From the NCBI RefSeq assembly GCF_014700075.1, contig NZ_JACXBU010000002.1, positions 248,001 to 312,000 on the forward strand: 64,000 bases of DNA, in the 5' to 3' direction. A program made the position numbers and the translations under genes. Below, piece after piece: positions 7,188-16,334 of the stretch (position 1 is the stretch's first letter; every line of letters begins with the position of its first letter). The notes beneath the pieces are model-generated. The model saw nothing but the letters and a program-made list of their open reading frames with translations. It was not told the DNA's origin and ran no database searches. Origin of the DNA: Pseudomonas sp. JM0905a (lineage in GTDB: Bacteria > Pseudomonadota > Gammaproteobacteria > Pseudomonadales > Pseudomonadaceae).

Positions 7188-8045
7188 TCAGGCCGACTGA
7201 CCGGCGGCGGGCTGTCTGGAGAACTGCGCCACCCCGCTCACAACGGCCTCCACGACAGTTGCCGGCGCGCGCAGCCAGGCGCTGTGGGCATTCTCGGACG
7301 CGGGCCGTGGCGATGGCAGCATGTGCACTGAAGGCCGCTCCTGGATCAGGGCCGCCAGCCCCCGTGTTGAAGCTTCCGGCGCGAAGGGGTCGCCAATCAG
7401 GCCGATGTAATGGGACGGTGTCGGGTTGATGCGAGCGGGATGCAGCGCCAGCCCGAGGTGGTCGAAGTTGCCGCTCCAGGCCACCCGCCCCCATTCCCGC
7501 ATCAGGCTGCGCGCTTCATGGCCACCAAAACCGATGGCCTTGCCCGGCAGGTAGCCGAACACCGCAGTCAGCAGGTTGAAGATCACCGAGACGCTGGGTG
7601 TCAGCAACCGATGCCGGCCCTGCCAGTTGCGATAGTGGATGTTGCCGCAGGCGATGCCCACCACGGTGATCTCGGCACCCGGGTTGGCGGCCGCGAAGAG
7701 GGTCGCGACGTGCCCGCCAAGGCTGTGCCCCACCAGCGCCAGGCGGCCATGCGGGAAGTGTTCGCGGGCAATCGCCAGCAGGCTTGGCACGAACTCATCC
7801 ACCAGGTCGCGGTAACCGTAATCCAGGTGCCGGTTCGGCCGCGGACCGCTCTCACCCTGGCCGGGCCAATCCGCCACCAGCACGTGGTTGCCGGCGGCCA
7901 CCAGGCCAAGGGCGAAGTTCTCGTATTTGCGCGCCGCCACGCCGAGCGCCGGCAGCAGGATCAGCACCGGCCCGGAAATGGCCGAGCGGTAGACGCGATA
8001 AGGGCAGAGAAAGCGACCTGCGGAAAAACGGAAAGCCTCGGTCAC
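7188..8045 (-). CDS. alpha/beta hydrolase
   Basis: A 285-residue hydrolase of unknown substrate. It has the nucleophile elbow GHSLGG at about residues 108-113, an LLPALGVAARKYENFA oxyanion region, and a WPGQGESG loop that matches lysophospholipase-like members. I chose the GTG at 8045 because AAGGAG lies six bases upstream; the longer ATG frame from 8081 would place that ribosome-binding site inside the gene. It is transcribed away from the CorA-family gene, with a dyad between them. It has no signal peptide, so it should be cytoplasmic. Confidence 0.82.
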   Translation of the reverse strand: MTEAFRFSAGRFLCPYRVYRSAISGPVLILLPALGVAARKYENFALGLVAAGNHVLVADWPGQGESGPRPNRHLDYGYRDLVDEFVPSLLAIAREHFPHGRLALVGHSLGGHVATLFAAANPGAEITVVGIACGNIHYRNWQGRHRLLTPSVSVIFNLLTAVFGYLPGKAIGFGGHEARSLMREWGRVAWSGNFDHLGLALHPARINPTPSHYIGLIGDPFAPEASTRGLAALIQERPSVHMLPSPRPASENAHSAWLRAPATVVEAVVSGVAQFSRQPAAGQSA

Positions 8046-8083
8046 CTTGTTCTCCTTGTTTCGATCGAGGGGTGTGAACAATT

Positions 8084-8099
8084 TAGAGTAATTGCTCTA
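8084..8099. promoter_or_regulatory. dyad between hydrolase and CorA-family gene
   Basis: TAGAG-T-AATT-G-CTCTA is a 16-base dyad with one mismatched pair, 38 bases before the hydrolase GTG and in its promoter region. It could be an operator; no regulator gene is adjacent. Confidence 0.3.
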
Positions 8100-8202
8100 G
8101 ATATGCCATTGCAGAACCTCGGGCTTCGGCAAGACTCAGAGGATCAAGCGAGTTAATCTCCGCGTCACATTCCCCGAAAATGGATGAAGGAACAGCTGAA
8201 CC

Positions 8203-9174
8203 ATGGGTCGAGTCGTTGCCGCCGCTGTGTACGCCAAAGGCCGGAAAGTCACCGACATAACCCTCGATGAAGGCCTGCAATGGGCCAGCAAGCCGGGGCA
8301 CTTTGTCTGGATCGGCCTGCATGACCCCGGCGCAGAGGAGCTTAGCAACCTGCAGCGGCAGTTCGACCTGCACGAGTTGGCCCTGGAAGACGCCCTCACC
8401 CGCCACACCCGGCCCAAGCTGGAAACCTTCGGCGATGCCCTGTTCCTGGTGGTCTACTCGCCGATAGAAGTGAAGGGTGAGCTGCAGTTCATCGAGACTC
8501 AGCTGTTCGCCGGCAAGGGCTACATCATCAGCGCCCGCTATGGCGAATCCGCCCCCTACTCCCGTGTTCGCCAACGCTGCGAAGCCCGACCGCTGCTGCT
8601 CGAACATGGCGAGGATTTCGTTCTCTACGCGCTGCTCAGCTTCGTGATGGAGAACTACCGGCCGTTGATGGACAGCTTCCATTCGGAGCTGGAGGAAATC
8701 GAGCAGGCTGTACTGGAACGCCCGCTCGGTCAGGCCGACGTCGAGCGCATCCATTGCCTGCGCCGCGACCTGCTGCGCCTACGCCGCTACATCGGCCCCA
8801 TGGGGGAAATCTGCGAGGAACTGCAGCGCCTGGACTTCCCCTTCATCGACAAGCACATGCGACCCTACTTTCGCGACATATCCATTCACGTCAAACGCCT
8901 GCTGGAAGACCTCACTGGCCTGCGTGAAATGGCCGATCACGCCATCGAGATCGGCCTGCTGCTGGAGTCTTCGCGCCAGAGCGTGGTACAGCGCAAGTTC
9001 GCTGCCTGGGCCGCAATCCTCGCCTTCCCCACGGCCATCGCCGGCATCTACGGGATGAACTTCCAGTACATGCCGGAGCTGAATTGGCACTACGGCTACT
9101 TCGGGGTGCTGGGGGTGGTAGCGACGGGCTGCACCGCGCTCTATGCAAGTTTCAAACACTACGGATGGCTGTAA
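8203..9174 (+). CDS. CorA-family divalent cation channel
   Basis: A 323-residue inner-membrane magnesium (or zinc) transporter that works as a pentamer. The large cytoplasmic N-terminal domain has the typical FVWIGLHDP opening and a long helical region (HSELEEIEQAVLERPLGQAD). The protein ends in two membrane helices, the first followed by the signature YGMN (in GIYGMNFQYMPELNWH), and a short basic tail. Sequence alone does not separate CorA from ZntB function. AAGGA lies 11 bases before the ATG. Monocistronic, with a terminator after it. Confidence 0.9.
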   Translation: MGRVVAAAVYAKGRKVTDITLDEGLQWASKPGHFVWIGLHDPGAEELSNLQRQFDLHELALEDALTRHTRPKLETFGDALFLVVYSPIEVKGELQFIETQLFAGKGYIISARYGESAPYSRVRQRCEARPLLLEHGEDFVLYALLSFVMENYRPLMDSFHSELEEIEQAVLERPLGQADVERIHCLRRDLLRLRRYIGPMGEICEELQRLDFPFIDKHMRPYFRDISIHVKRLLEDLTGLREMADHAIEIGLLLESSRQSVVQRKFAAWAAILAFPTAIAGIYGMNFQYMPELNWHYGYFGVLGVVATGCTALYASFKHYGWL

Positions 9175-9206
9175 GGCGACGCATCGCGAGCCGGATCAGG
9201 CTCAAC

Positions 9207-9235
9207 GAAAAAGCCCGCCATATGGCGGGCTTTCT
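9207..9235. terminator. bidirectional rho-independent terminator
   Basis: The stem AAGCCCGCCA/TGGCGGGCTT is flanked by A and T runs, between the convergent CorA-family gene (+) and the amidotransferase gene (-). Confidence 0.9.
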
Positions 9236-9252
9236 CATGGGTGAGGCGAGGA

Positions 9253-9972
9253 TCAGGCAGCGCGGTCGCGGGCGATGAAACGCATCATCCACTCGGCGAC
9301 GGCAGCGCCCTGGTGGTCACGATCCAGGCTGCTCACGCCCTGCTTGTAGACCTCGTCGCCCAGGAAGTCCTGGCGCAGGTCCAGAATGGCGCGGGAGTAG
9401 TCGGCGACGAACTCCGGATGCCCCTGGAAGCACAGCACCTGGTCACCAACGGAGTAGGCCGCGTTCGGACAAAAATCACTGGAGGCCAGCAAGGTTGCGT
9501 TCTCGGGCAGCTGGGTGACCTGGTCCTGGTGGCTGATCAGCAGCGTCAGGTCGTCCAGCGCGGGCGTCATCCATTCCGGTTTCTGCTTCAGCTGGTAGCT
9601 GTGAGTACCGACGCCCCAGCCCTGGGTCGCGCGCTCGGTACGCCCGCCCAGCAAGAGGGCAAGCAGCTGATGGCCGAAGCACACACCCAGCAGCTTGTCG
9701 CCGGCCTCGTAGCGCGCCAGCAGGAACTCCTTGAGCTTCAGGATCCAGGGATCGGTCCCGAAAGAGTCGGCCTTGCTGCCGGTTACCAGATACGCGTCGA
9801 ACTTCTCGCCTTCAGGTGGGTAATGCCCCTGCACCACGTTGTAGACACTGAACTCCGCGGCAATCGGTTGCTTGGCGAACAGCTGTTCGAACATAAGGCC
9901 GTAGCCCTTGTACTGGTCGATCAGTTCGGGGCGGAGAATGTCAGTTTCGAGAATGCAGATGCGAAGTGGCAT
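9253..9972 (-). CDS. class I glutamine amidotransferase domain protein
   Basis: A 239-residue stand-alone glutaminase-type domain. The nucleophile motif GVCFGHQ places the catalytic cysteine at residue 98, and QGHPEF supplies the His/Glu pair of the triad. Single-domain proteins like this are often labelled GMP synthase-like, but the synthetase domain is missing, so it is probably a gamma-glutamyl hydrolase or an amidotransferase of unknown acceptor. A second, different member is at 29350-30057. The ribosome-binding site is weak (AGGAA, far from the ATG). Monocistronic. Confidence 0.85.
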   Translation of the reverse strand: MPLRICILETDILRPELIDQYKGYGLMFEQLFAKQPIAAEFSVYNVVQGHYPPEGEKFDAYLVTGSKADSFGTDPWILKLKEFLLARYEAGDKLLGVCFGHQLLALLLGGRTERATQGWGVGTHSYQLKQKPEWMTPALDDLTLLISHQDQVTQLPENATLLASSDFCPNAAYSVGDQVLCFQGHPEFVADYSRAILDLRQDFLGDEVYKQGVSSLDRDHQGAAVAEWMMRFIARDRAA

Positions 9973-10311
9973 TAGCTCATGGTTCCTGAAATGCAGAGAG
10001 GCTCTATGTGGTGGAAATGTGCGATTTATTTAACACAGTGACGATGTGATTGAAATACCGCCTGGTCTACCTATCCATAGCCTGCGCCTAACGGTCCGAT
10101 AGACTGCTCCGGCCCTCCTCGCGCACCTCGAAGTCCGCAAGACCACACCCCTCTAGGGCGGGCCTTCCCGAGCACGTCAAGTAAAATTGACGACGTCTCC
10201 GGGAACTATTGGTTCCATCGATAGTTACCATGCTTGAAGGTCGTTTTTTCATCGAAACGATTTTCGCGACTCTACGCCCATCCCAAGTCCCCCCGGTCGC
10301 GGAGTCCAGTC
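9973..10311. other. intergenic region with nested inverted repeats
   Basis: No gene is supported in these 339 bases. They hold the divergent promoters of the amidotransferase and the small membrane protein. Visible symmetry: CGTCAA/TTGACG around a six-base spacer (10175-10192), GGAAC/GTTCC (10202-10216) and AACTAT/ATAGTT (10204-10226), the last two overlapping. These could be operators or leader structure. Confidence 0.4.
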
Positions 10312-10536
10312 ATGAGCAACCCCACCATCAAGTACGCACGCAACGGTGCCCTCGCCAGCCTCGGCCTGTATTTCGTCGTGGTGATGGTGGTCCTCGCGGT
10401 CAGCTTCGGTTACGAGCGCGGGCGCATCGGCGTCAGCCCCACGGACGCATCGGTGAGCTTCTACCAGCAGCTGAGCCAGAGCATTCCGGTGCTGCTGGCA
10501 AGCCAAAGGAAGCCGAGTGGAAGACACCAGGGCTGA
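10312..10536 (+). CDS. small single-pass membrane protein
   Basis: A 74-residue protein starting MSNPTIKYARNGAL. The GGAG eight bases before the ATG supports this start. One membrane segment spans about residues 15-33 (LASLGLYFVVVMVVLAVSF), with positive charge before it, and a soluble tail of ~40 residues follows. Unknown function. It is followed 24 bases later by a small lipoprotein-like gene on the same strand, so the two may be one transcript. Confidence 0.55.
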   Translation: MSNPTIKYARNGALASLGLYFVVVMVVLAVSFGYERGRIGVSPTDASVSFYQQLSQSIPVLLASQRKPSGRHQG

Positions 10537-10560
10537 TGACAGGAACAGGCGATCACCACG

Positions 10561-10824
10561 ATGAAACAGCAACGGAACCGGCTCTACTTCCTTACCGCCC
10601 TGGCCGTCATGACCAATGGATTCTCGTTGATCGGCTGCGCCCATGGCTCTGTGGGTGCGGTCGCCAAGAACATCGAGGCGAACCACAACATCAGCCGTGG
10701 CATCACCACCGAACTGTCCCTGCGCGGCCATTCCAGCAACCCGCCGCAGCGGAACCTGCCTCAAGTGCCCAAGCCCTTCATGCTGGAGTGCCTGGAAACG
10801 GGTACCTGCGTCTGGATGGGTTGA
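10561..10824 (+). CDS. small putative lipoprotein
   Basis: An 87-residue protein with a basic start (MKQQRNR), a hydrophobic stretch and a lipobox-like LIGC at residues 23-26, so it may be lipidated at Cys26 and exported. The mature part is short and ends in two cysteines in a LECLETGTCVW segment, which could form a disulfide. The ribosome-binding site is poor, which lowers confidence. No family recognised. Confidence 0.5.
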   Translation: MKQQRNRLYFLTALAVMTNGFSLIGCAHGSVGAVAKNIEANHNISRGITTELSLRGHSSNPPQRNLPQVPKPFMLECLETGTCVWMG

Positions 10825-10910
10825 GATGCAACCATCTGGCGTTAAATTCCGTCGTACCCGTCAACTTCCGGTAGACTGCCGCCCCGTTTTTCACTCAAGG
10901 GAACGCAGCA

Positions 10911-11282
10911 GTGTTCATCAAGGCATTACGAGTCGGCCTGGGCCAGTTGATCATCTTCCTCGACTTCATCACCCGTCCGCGCAAGCTGCGCCGCACTCCC
11001 GAGGCGCAAGCCCAGGTGGCGGAAGAGACCGCCAGCCTTGCGCTCTACCAGTTCAACGCCTGCCCCTTCTGCGTGAAGACCCGCCGCGCCATGCACCGGC
11101 TGAACCTGCCGATCGCCCTGCGCGACGCCAAGAACGATGAAGGTCATCGCGCCGCCCTGCTGTCTGGTGGTGGAAAGATCAAGGTGCCCTGCCTGCGCAT
11201 CGAGGAAAACGGTGAAAGCCGCTGGATGTACGAGTCCAGCGACATCATCCGTTACCTGGAAAGCCGCTTCGCCAAGGCGTGA
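10911..11282 (+). CDS. glutaredoxin-like protein with N-terminal membrane segment
   Basis: A 123-residue thiol-disulfide protein. The glutaredoxin domain covers about residues 42-120 with the active site CPFC in NACPFCVKTRR, a cis-proline region KVPCLRI, and a glutathione-binding YESSDII. The first ~25 residues (GLGQLIIFLDFITRP) are hydrophobic and unlike soluble glutaredoxins, suggesting attachment to the inner membrane with the active domain in the cytoplasm. Translation starts at GTG 10911, with AGGGA upstream. Monocistronic, with a strong terminator. Confidence 0.85.
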   Translation: MFIKALRVGLGQLIIFLDFITRPRKLRRTPEAQAQVAEETASLALYQFNACPFCVKTRRAMHRLNLPIALRDAKNDEGHRAALLSGGGKIKVPCLRIEENGESRWMYESSDIIRYLESRFAKA

Positions 11283-11296
11283 CCCACACCGCGCGC

Positions 11297-11329
11297 AAAA
11301 AAACCGGCTCACTGTGAGCCGGTTTTTTT
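11297..11329. terminator. bidirectional rho-independent terminator
   Basis: A perfect ACCGGCTCAC/GTGAGCCGGT-type stem sits between seven As and seven Ts, between the glutaredoxin gene (+) and the beta-oxidation operon (-). Confidence 0.95.
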
Positions 11330-11344
11330 ATGCGCCGCAGGAAC

Positions 11345-13489
11345 CTAGAAGCGCTCGTCCCTGGCCGCCTTGTCCAGTAGCAGCGCCGGCGGTTCGAAGC
11401 GCTCGCCGTACTGCTCGGCCAGGTAGCGGGCGCGGGCGACGAAGTCGCGCAGGCCGTACTGGTTGATGAACTGCAGCACGCCACCGGTCCAGGCGGAGAA
11501 GCCGATGCCGAAGATGGAGCCGATATTGGCGTCGGCTACCGAGTGGAGCACGCCCTCCTCTACGCAACGCACGGTTTCGATGGCCTGGATGAAGAGGATG
11601 CGGTCGCGCACGTCTTCCTGCGGGATCTGCCGGTCGGCCTTCTCGAAGCGCGCCTTCAGCTCCGGCCAGAGGCGCTTCCTGCCGCCCGCCGGGTAGTCGT
11701 AGAAGCCGCCGCCCGCCGCTTTGCCCGGCCGCTTGTACTCATTGACCATCAGGTCGATCACGGCAAAGGCCGGATGCTGCGGCATCACCTTGCCCTCGGC
11801 CTTGAGGTCCTCGGCGGTCTGGTCGCGGATGTGGGTCATCAGGCCCATGGAGACTTCATCGGAAATCGCCAGCGGCCCTACCGGCATGCCGGCCTTGCGG
11901 GTTTCGTTTTCGATCATCGCCGCCGATACGCCTTCACCCAGCATGGCGATGCCTTCGTTGGTGAAGGTGCCGAATACGCGGGAGGTGAAGAAGCCACGGC
12001 TGTCGTTGACCACGATCGGGGTCTTCTTGATCTGCAGCACGTAGTCGAAGCCACGGGCCAGGGTTTCGTCCGAGGTCTTTTCGCCACGGATGATCTCCAC
12101 CAGAGGCATGCGGTCCACCGGGCTGAAGAAGTGCAGGCCGATGAACTTCTCGGGGCGGCTTACCGCCTGGGCCAGGCCGGTGATCGGCAGGGTCGAGGTG
12201 TTGGAGGCGATCACCGCATCCGGCATCGCGTTGGCCTCGGCGGCGGCGCTGACCTTGGCCTTCAGCTCGCGGTTCTCGAACACGGCTTCGATGATGAGAT
12301 CGCAGCCGTCGAAGTCAGTGTCGCTGGCCGTCGGTTTGATGCGGGCGAGGATGGCATCGCGCTTTTCGGCGGCCATGTGACCGCGACTGACAAGCTGGTC
12401 AAGCAGGCCCTGGGAGTAAGCCTTGCCCTTCTCGGCCGCCTCGACCGACACATCCTTGAGCACCACCTCGATACCGGCAATGGCGGAAACGTAGGCAATG
12501 CCCGCGCCCATCATGCCGGCGCCGAGCACGCCCACCTTCTTCGTCACGTAAGGCGCCGGGCCCTTGGGACGGGAGCTACCGGCATTGATCTCGTTCAACT
12601 GGAACCAGAAGGTGCCGATCATGTTCTTGGCCACTTGGCCGGTGGTCAGCTCGGTGAAGTAGCGCGCCTCGATCAGTTGCGCGGTATCGAAGTCCACTTG
12701 GGCGCCTTCAACGGCGGCGCACATGATCTTCTCCGGCGCCGGGAAGCAGCCCTTGGTCTTGTCACGCAACACGGAGGGCGCGATGGCCAGCATCTGCGCC
12801 ACGGCGGGGCTGGACGGGGTGCCGCCAGGAATCTTGTAGCCGGGAGTGTCCCAAGGCTGCGCCACTTTTGGGTTGGCGGTGATCCAGGCGCGGGCCTTGG
12901 CCAGCATCTCGTCCGGTGTCTGCGCAACGTCGTGGATCAGGCCGGCCTTGAGGGCCTGCTCCGGACGCACCTTGCGCCCCTCGGCGAGGTACGGCAGCGC
13001 CTTCTCGATCCCCAGCAGGCGCACCATGCGCACCACGCCGCCGCCGCCAGGCAGCAGGCCGAGGGTCACTTCCGGCAGACCGAGCTGCACGCCGCTGTCA
13101 TTCAGGGCGATGCGGTGATGGCAGGCCAGGCAGATTTCCCAGCCGCCACCCAGCGCGGCGCCATTGATCGCGGCCACCACCGGCTTGCCGAGGGTTTCCA
13201 GGCGGCGCAATTGGCCCTTGAGGTCCAGCACCATCTGGTAGAAGTCGTTGGCTTCGGCCTTGGTGACCTTGATCAGTTCATTGAGGTCGCCGCCGGCGAA
13301 GAAGGTCTTCTTGGCCGAGGTGATGATCACGCCGGCGATGCTGTCCTTCTCGGCTTCCAGACGTTCGACAGTCTTGGCCATGGCCTCGCGGTACACCGCG
13401 TTCATGGTGTTGGCGCTCTGGCCGGGCATGTCCATGGTCAGGACGACGATATTGTCCTGACCTTTTTCATAACGGATGGCGTCTGTCAT
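11345..13489 (-). CDS. multifunctional 3-hydroxyacyl-CoA dehydrogenase / enoyl-CoA hydratase (FadB type)
   Basis: The beta-oxidation alpha subunit, 714 residues. The N-terminal crotonase domain has both glutamates (GGGWEICLA and GLPEVTLG, then LLPGGGGVVR). The dehydrogenase domain begins near residue 325 with VGVLGAGMMGAGIA and includes GLHFFSPVDRMPLVEII, with the C-terminal domain after it. The ATG at 13489 has GGAG seven bases upstream and gives the family length; the longer reading frame runs back into the thiolase gene. It lies 14 bases downstream of the thiolase gene, so the two form a fadBA-type operon. It resembles the P. aeruginosa PA1737/PA1736 pair as I remember it. Confidence 0.93.
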   Translation of the reverse strand: MTDAIRYEKGQDNIVVLTMDMPGQSANTMNAVYREAMAKTVERLEAEKDSIAGVIITSAKKTFFAGGDLNELIKVTKAEANDFYQMVLDLKGQLRRLETLGKPVVAAINGAALGGGWEICLACHHRIALNDSGVQLGLPEVTLGLLPGGGGVVRMVRLLGIEKALPYLAEGRKVRPEQALKAGLIHDVAQTPDEMLAKARAWITANPKVAQPWDTPGYKIPGGTPSSPAVAQMLAIAPSVLRDKTKGCFPAPEKIMCAAVEGAQVDFDTAQLIEARYFTELTTGQVAKNMIGTFWFQLNEINAGSSRPKGPAPYVTKKVGVLGAGMMGAGIAYVSAIAGIEVVLKDVSVEAAEKGKAYSQGLLDQLVSRGHMAAEKRDAILARIKPTASDTDFDGCDLIIEAVFENRELKAKVSAAAEANAMPDAVIASNTSTLPITGLAQAVSRPEKFIGLHFFSPVDRMPLVEIIRGEKTSDETLARGFDYVLQIKKTPIVVNDSRGFFTSRVFGTFTNEGIAMLGEGVSAAMIENETRKAGMPVGPLAISDEVSMGLMTHIRDQTAEDLKAEGKVMPQHPAFAVIDLMVNEYKRPGKAAGGGFYDYPAGGRKRLWPELKARFEKADRQIPQEDVRDRILFIQAIETVRCVEEGVLHSVADANIGSIFGIGFSAWTGGVLQFINQYGLRDFVARARYLAEQYGERFEPPALLLDKAARDERF

Positions 13490-13503
13490 TTTTCTTCTCC
13501 GCC

Positions 13504-14709
13504 TCAAACCTTCTCGATGATCGTTGCGATACCCATGCCGCCACCCACGCACAGGGTGGCCAGGCCGTAGCGCAGGTTGCGCGCTTCCAGCTCGTCCAGC
13601 AGGGTGCCGAGGATGGCGCAGCCAGTGGCGCCCAGCGGGTGGCCCATGGCGATGGAGCCGCCGTTCACGTTGACCTTCTCTTCCGGCACGCCCATGTCCT
13701 TCATGAACTTCATGACGACCGAGGCGAAGGCTTCGTTGACCTCGAACAGGTCGATGTCCGCCACACTCAGGCCGGCCTTGGCCAGGGCCTTGCGGGTGGC
13801 CGGCGCCGGGCCGGTGAGCATGATGGTCGGGTCGGTGCTGGTCACCGCCGTGGCAACGATGCGAGCGCGGGGCTTCAGGCCCAGCTCCCTGCCCTTGGCG
13901 GCGGAGCCGATGAGCATGGCGGCCGCGCCGTCGACGATACCGGAGCTGTTGCCGGGCGTGTGCACGTGCTCGATGCGCTCGACCTGGCTGTACTTGCGCA
14001 GGGCGGTGGCGTCAAAGCCCATCTGCCCCATCATCTCGAAGCTGGCCTTGAGCGCGCCCAGGCCTTCGAGGGTGGAGTCGGCGCGAATGAATTCGTCATG
14101 GTCGAGCAGGACGACGCCGTTCTGATCGGTAACCGGCACCAGGGACTTCTTGAAGGCGCCATTGGCACGGGCGGTGGCGGCCTTCTGCTGGGAGCGCAGA
14201 GCGAAGGCGTCGACATCCGCGCGGCTGAAGCCTTCCAGGGTGGCGATCAGGTCGGCACCGATGCCCTGGGGCACGAAACTGGTGTGGAAGTTGGTTTCCG
14301 GGTCCATGGCCCAGGCGCCACCGTCGGAGCCCATGGGCACGCGGGACATGGATTCCACGCCGCCGGCCACCACCAGGTCCTCGAAGCCGGAGCGCACCTT
14401 CATCGCCGCCAGGTTCACCGCCTCCAGGCCCGAGGCGCAGAAACGGTTGATTTGCTGGCCGGACACGGTCTCGTCCCAGTCGGCCACCAGCGCGGCGGTC
14501 TTGGCGATATCGGCGCCCTGGTCACCCACCGGGGTCACGCAACCGAGGACGATGTCGTCCACCTGGCTGGTGTCCAGGTCATTGCGCTCGGCCAGGGCGC
14601 GCAGCAGCCCGGCGATCAGGTTGACCGGCTTGACGCTGTGCAGAGCGCCGTCCTTCTTGCCCTTGCCGCGGGGCGTGCGCACCGCGTCGAAAATGAATGC
14701 TTCGGTCAT
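13504..14709 (-). CDS. acetyl-CoA acyltransferase (3-ketoacyl-CoA thiolase)
   Basis: Catalyses thiolytic cleavage of 3-ketoacyl-CoA, the last step of beta-oxidation. The 401-residue length is normal for thiolases. The acyl-accepting cysteine is Cys91 in [12 protein letters not shown]. The two C-terminal active-site motifs are [15 protein letters not shown] and [10 protein letters not shown], so all catalytic residues are present. GAGG lies five bases before the ATG. First gene of the two-gene operon with the multifunctional enzyme; together they make a complete beta-oxidation complex. Regulation is not evident from the upstream sequence. Confidence 0.95.
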   Translation of the reverse strand: MTEAFIFDAVRTPRGKGKKDGALHSVKPVNLIAGLLRALAERNDLDTSQVDDIVLGCVTPVGDQGADIAKTAALVADWDETVSGQQINRFCASGLEAVNLAAMKVRSGFEDLVVAGGVESMSRVPMGSDGGAWAMDPETNFHTSFVPQGIGADLIATLEGFSRADVDAFALRSQQKAATARANGAFKKSLVPVTDQNGVVLLDHDEFIRADSTLEGLGALKASFEMMGQMGFDATALRKYSQVERIEHVHTPGNSSGIVDGAAAMLIGSAAKGRELGLKPRARIVATAVTSTDPTIMLTGPAPATRKALAKAGLSVADIDLFEVNEAFASVVMKFMKDMGVPEEKVNVNGGSIAMGHPLGATGCAILGTLLDELEARNLRYGLATLCVGGGMGIATIIEKV

Positions 14710-15158
14710 GGCGTCCTCTTGAGGCAGCTAGGCGGCACCGCTGGTGCCTGTTGTTCTTGTACGTGGGCCACCGGTGTCCCGGCAGGCTGTGGCTACCTTA
14801 TCGCTATAGGCCAAGGGCTCAATGACGGAAATGCTCAGCTCCATTGACCGCTGCGCTCAGACGAACGGTCAGTTGATGGCCACTTGCTGGCCAATGTGAA
14901 AGGGACGTGTCTGGCTTCGGGGCCGGTCAATGGCCATCAGCCACGCTCAATAGCCGGGGATTACTAATACCGGCGCGCTAGTTCCCAACCGATATAAGCG
15001 CAATGTGATGCCGGCCCTAGAGTTTGAAATGCAAGTAGCCACCGCCGGGATTTGCCGGGGTGGTCATTTATCAAAAGCCACGGGGGAAGGTGAGGTTCCG
15101 GGCCGGCCGTAGGGAGCCCTGACCGACGCGCCTCCAACAACAACAAAGGCAGTTGGCC
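14710..15158. other. intergenic region between thiolase and small membrane peptide
   Basis: No conventional gene is visible in 449 bases. The region holds the promoter of the thiolase operon. Eight-base inverted arms CATTGACC (14842-14849) and GGTCAATG (14925-14932) flank two TGGCCA boxes (14877-14882 and 14888-14893), which may be regulator sites. I did not find the PsrA-type CAAAC/GTTTG palindrome that might be expected near beta-oxidation genes. Confidence 0.35.
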
Positions 15159-15254
15159 ATGTTCAAGCAGCCGAAAATGCGGCAAGCGAGCCTGATCGTC
15201 TTTGCCACCACCGTCATTCTCATCCTTCCCAACCTGACCCGACTGGTCAGCTGA
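15159..15254 (+). CDS. predicted 31-aa membrane peptide
   Basis: A 31-codon frame starting MFKQPKMRQASLIVFATTVI. Residues ~10-26 form a single hydrophobic span after a basic, lysine/arginine-containing start, the layout of small inner-membrane peptides. An AAAGG lies nine bases before the ATG, which is acceptable. It has no neighbour on the same strand. Too short to recognise, and existence as a protein is inferred only from charge pattern and ribosome-binding site. Confidence 0.4.
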   Translation: MFKQPKMRQASLIVFATTVILILPNLTRLVS

Positions 15255-15301
15255 TCGTCACCCGTCAACTGGTCGTCCTGTGCTGCGTTCCGCCATTGCG
15301 G

Positions 15302-16189
15302 TCAACGCAGCGCGGGTAGCCACCATGCCAACAGCAGCGGAATCAGCGCGAAGGACAGCAGCGTCGAGCACATCACCAGGCTCGCCACCGCCTCCGGAGA
15401 ACGTCCCGCGCGCACGGCGAACAGGTAGTTGAACACCGCCACCGGCATGGACGACTGCATCACCAGCACGCCCTGGGCCAGCGGCGACAGGCCGAGCGCC
15501 CAGCCCACCAACCAGCCGATGGCGGCACCGCAGAGGATCCGCAGCGCCCCCAGGAGCATGCCGTTGCCCAGGTGATGCACGCGAATGCTGGCCAGGGACA
15601 CGCCAAGGGTCAGCAGCATCAACGGAATGGTCATGCCGCCCAGCAGGCTGATGGTGTTGGCCAGCCAGAGCGGCAGGTGGAGGTCCCAGATCACCAGCGG
15701 CAAGGCCAGCGCCAAGCTGATGATGATGGGGTTGGCCAGGAGCTTCTTCGGCGAGCGCTCGGTGCCGGAAAGCAGCAGGCCCAGGCTGAAGTGCCCGACC
15801 GACAACACCAGGAAGAAGGCCACCGCCAGCGCCAACCCCTTTTCGCCGAAGGCATAGAGGGCAATTGGCAGGCCCATGTTGCCGGAGTTGGGGAACAGGT
15901 AGGCCGGTACCAGGATGCGCCAGTCCTGGCGGAACACCCGGCTGAACAGGATGCCGACCAGCCCCATGGCCAGCATGACCAGCAAGCAGGCGATGGCCAG
16001 TTGGCCGAAGGCATGGCGATCGATCTCGGTCCGGCTCAGGGTAGAGAGCACGAGGCTCGGCGTGCCGATGTTCAACACCAGGCGCGCGATGAATTCCGTG
16101 GGATAGGGCTGTCCCGAACGGGCCCAACCGTAACCTAGGCCGGCGGCGATGAGCACCGGCGCCATGACTGCGAACAACTCGGCCAGCAC
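15302..16189 (-). CDS. AEC-family transporter (auxin efflux carrier type)
   Basis: An inner-membrane secondary transporter of 295 residues with about ten hydrophobic segments in two halves. The PNSGNMGLPIALYAFGEKG motif in the first half is diagnostic of the AEC (PF03547-type) family, which exports small organic acids or auxin-like compounds. I chose GTG at 16189 because TAAGGAG stands five bases upstream; the GTG at 16195 would overlap that site. Substrate cannot be told. Monocistronic. Confidence 0.88.
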   Translation of the reverse strand: MLAELFAVMAPVLIAAGLGYGWARSGQPYPTEFIARLVLNIGTPSLVLSTLSRTEIDRHAFGQLAIACLLVMLAMGLVGILFSRVFRQDWRILVPAYLFPNSGNMGLPIALYAFGEKGLALAVAFFLVLSVGHFSLGLLLSGTERSPKKLLANPIIISLALALPLVIWDLHLPLWLANTISLLGGMTIPLMLLTLGVSLASIRVHHLGNGMLLGALRILCGAAIGWLVGWALGLSPLAQGVLVMQSSMPVAVFNYLFAVRAGRSPEAVASLVMCSTLLSFALIPLLLAWWLPALR

Positions 16190-16334
16190 GGCCACTCCTT
16201 AAGAGCTGCAGGTGCCCTGAACGGGCGCCGAAACAAGCTCTGGTTATTACGGAAAGCCGCGATCCTAACGGCCTGCGCCCACCTCGGGCAATTGTGATAG
16301 CTTGCCCTGACACGCCTTAGAAGGAGCCGCCACC

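Noticed and set aside
9253-9972. Full GMP synthase
   Set aside because: Only the glutaminase domain is present. The ATP pyrophosphatase and dimerisation domains are absent.
11543-13570. Plus-strand frame of 675 codons
   Set aside because: Antisense to the FadB-type gene, low complexity, no ribosome-binding site and no recognisable domain.
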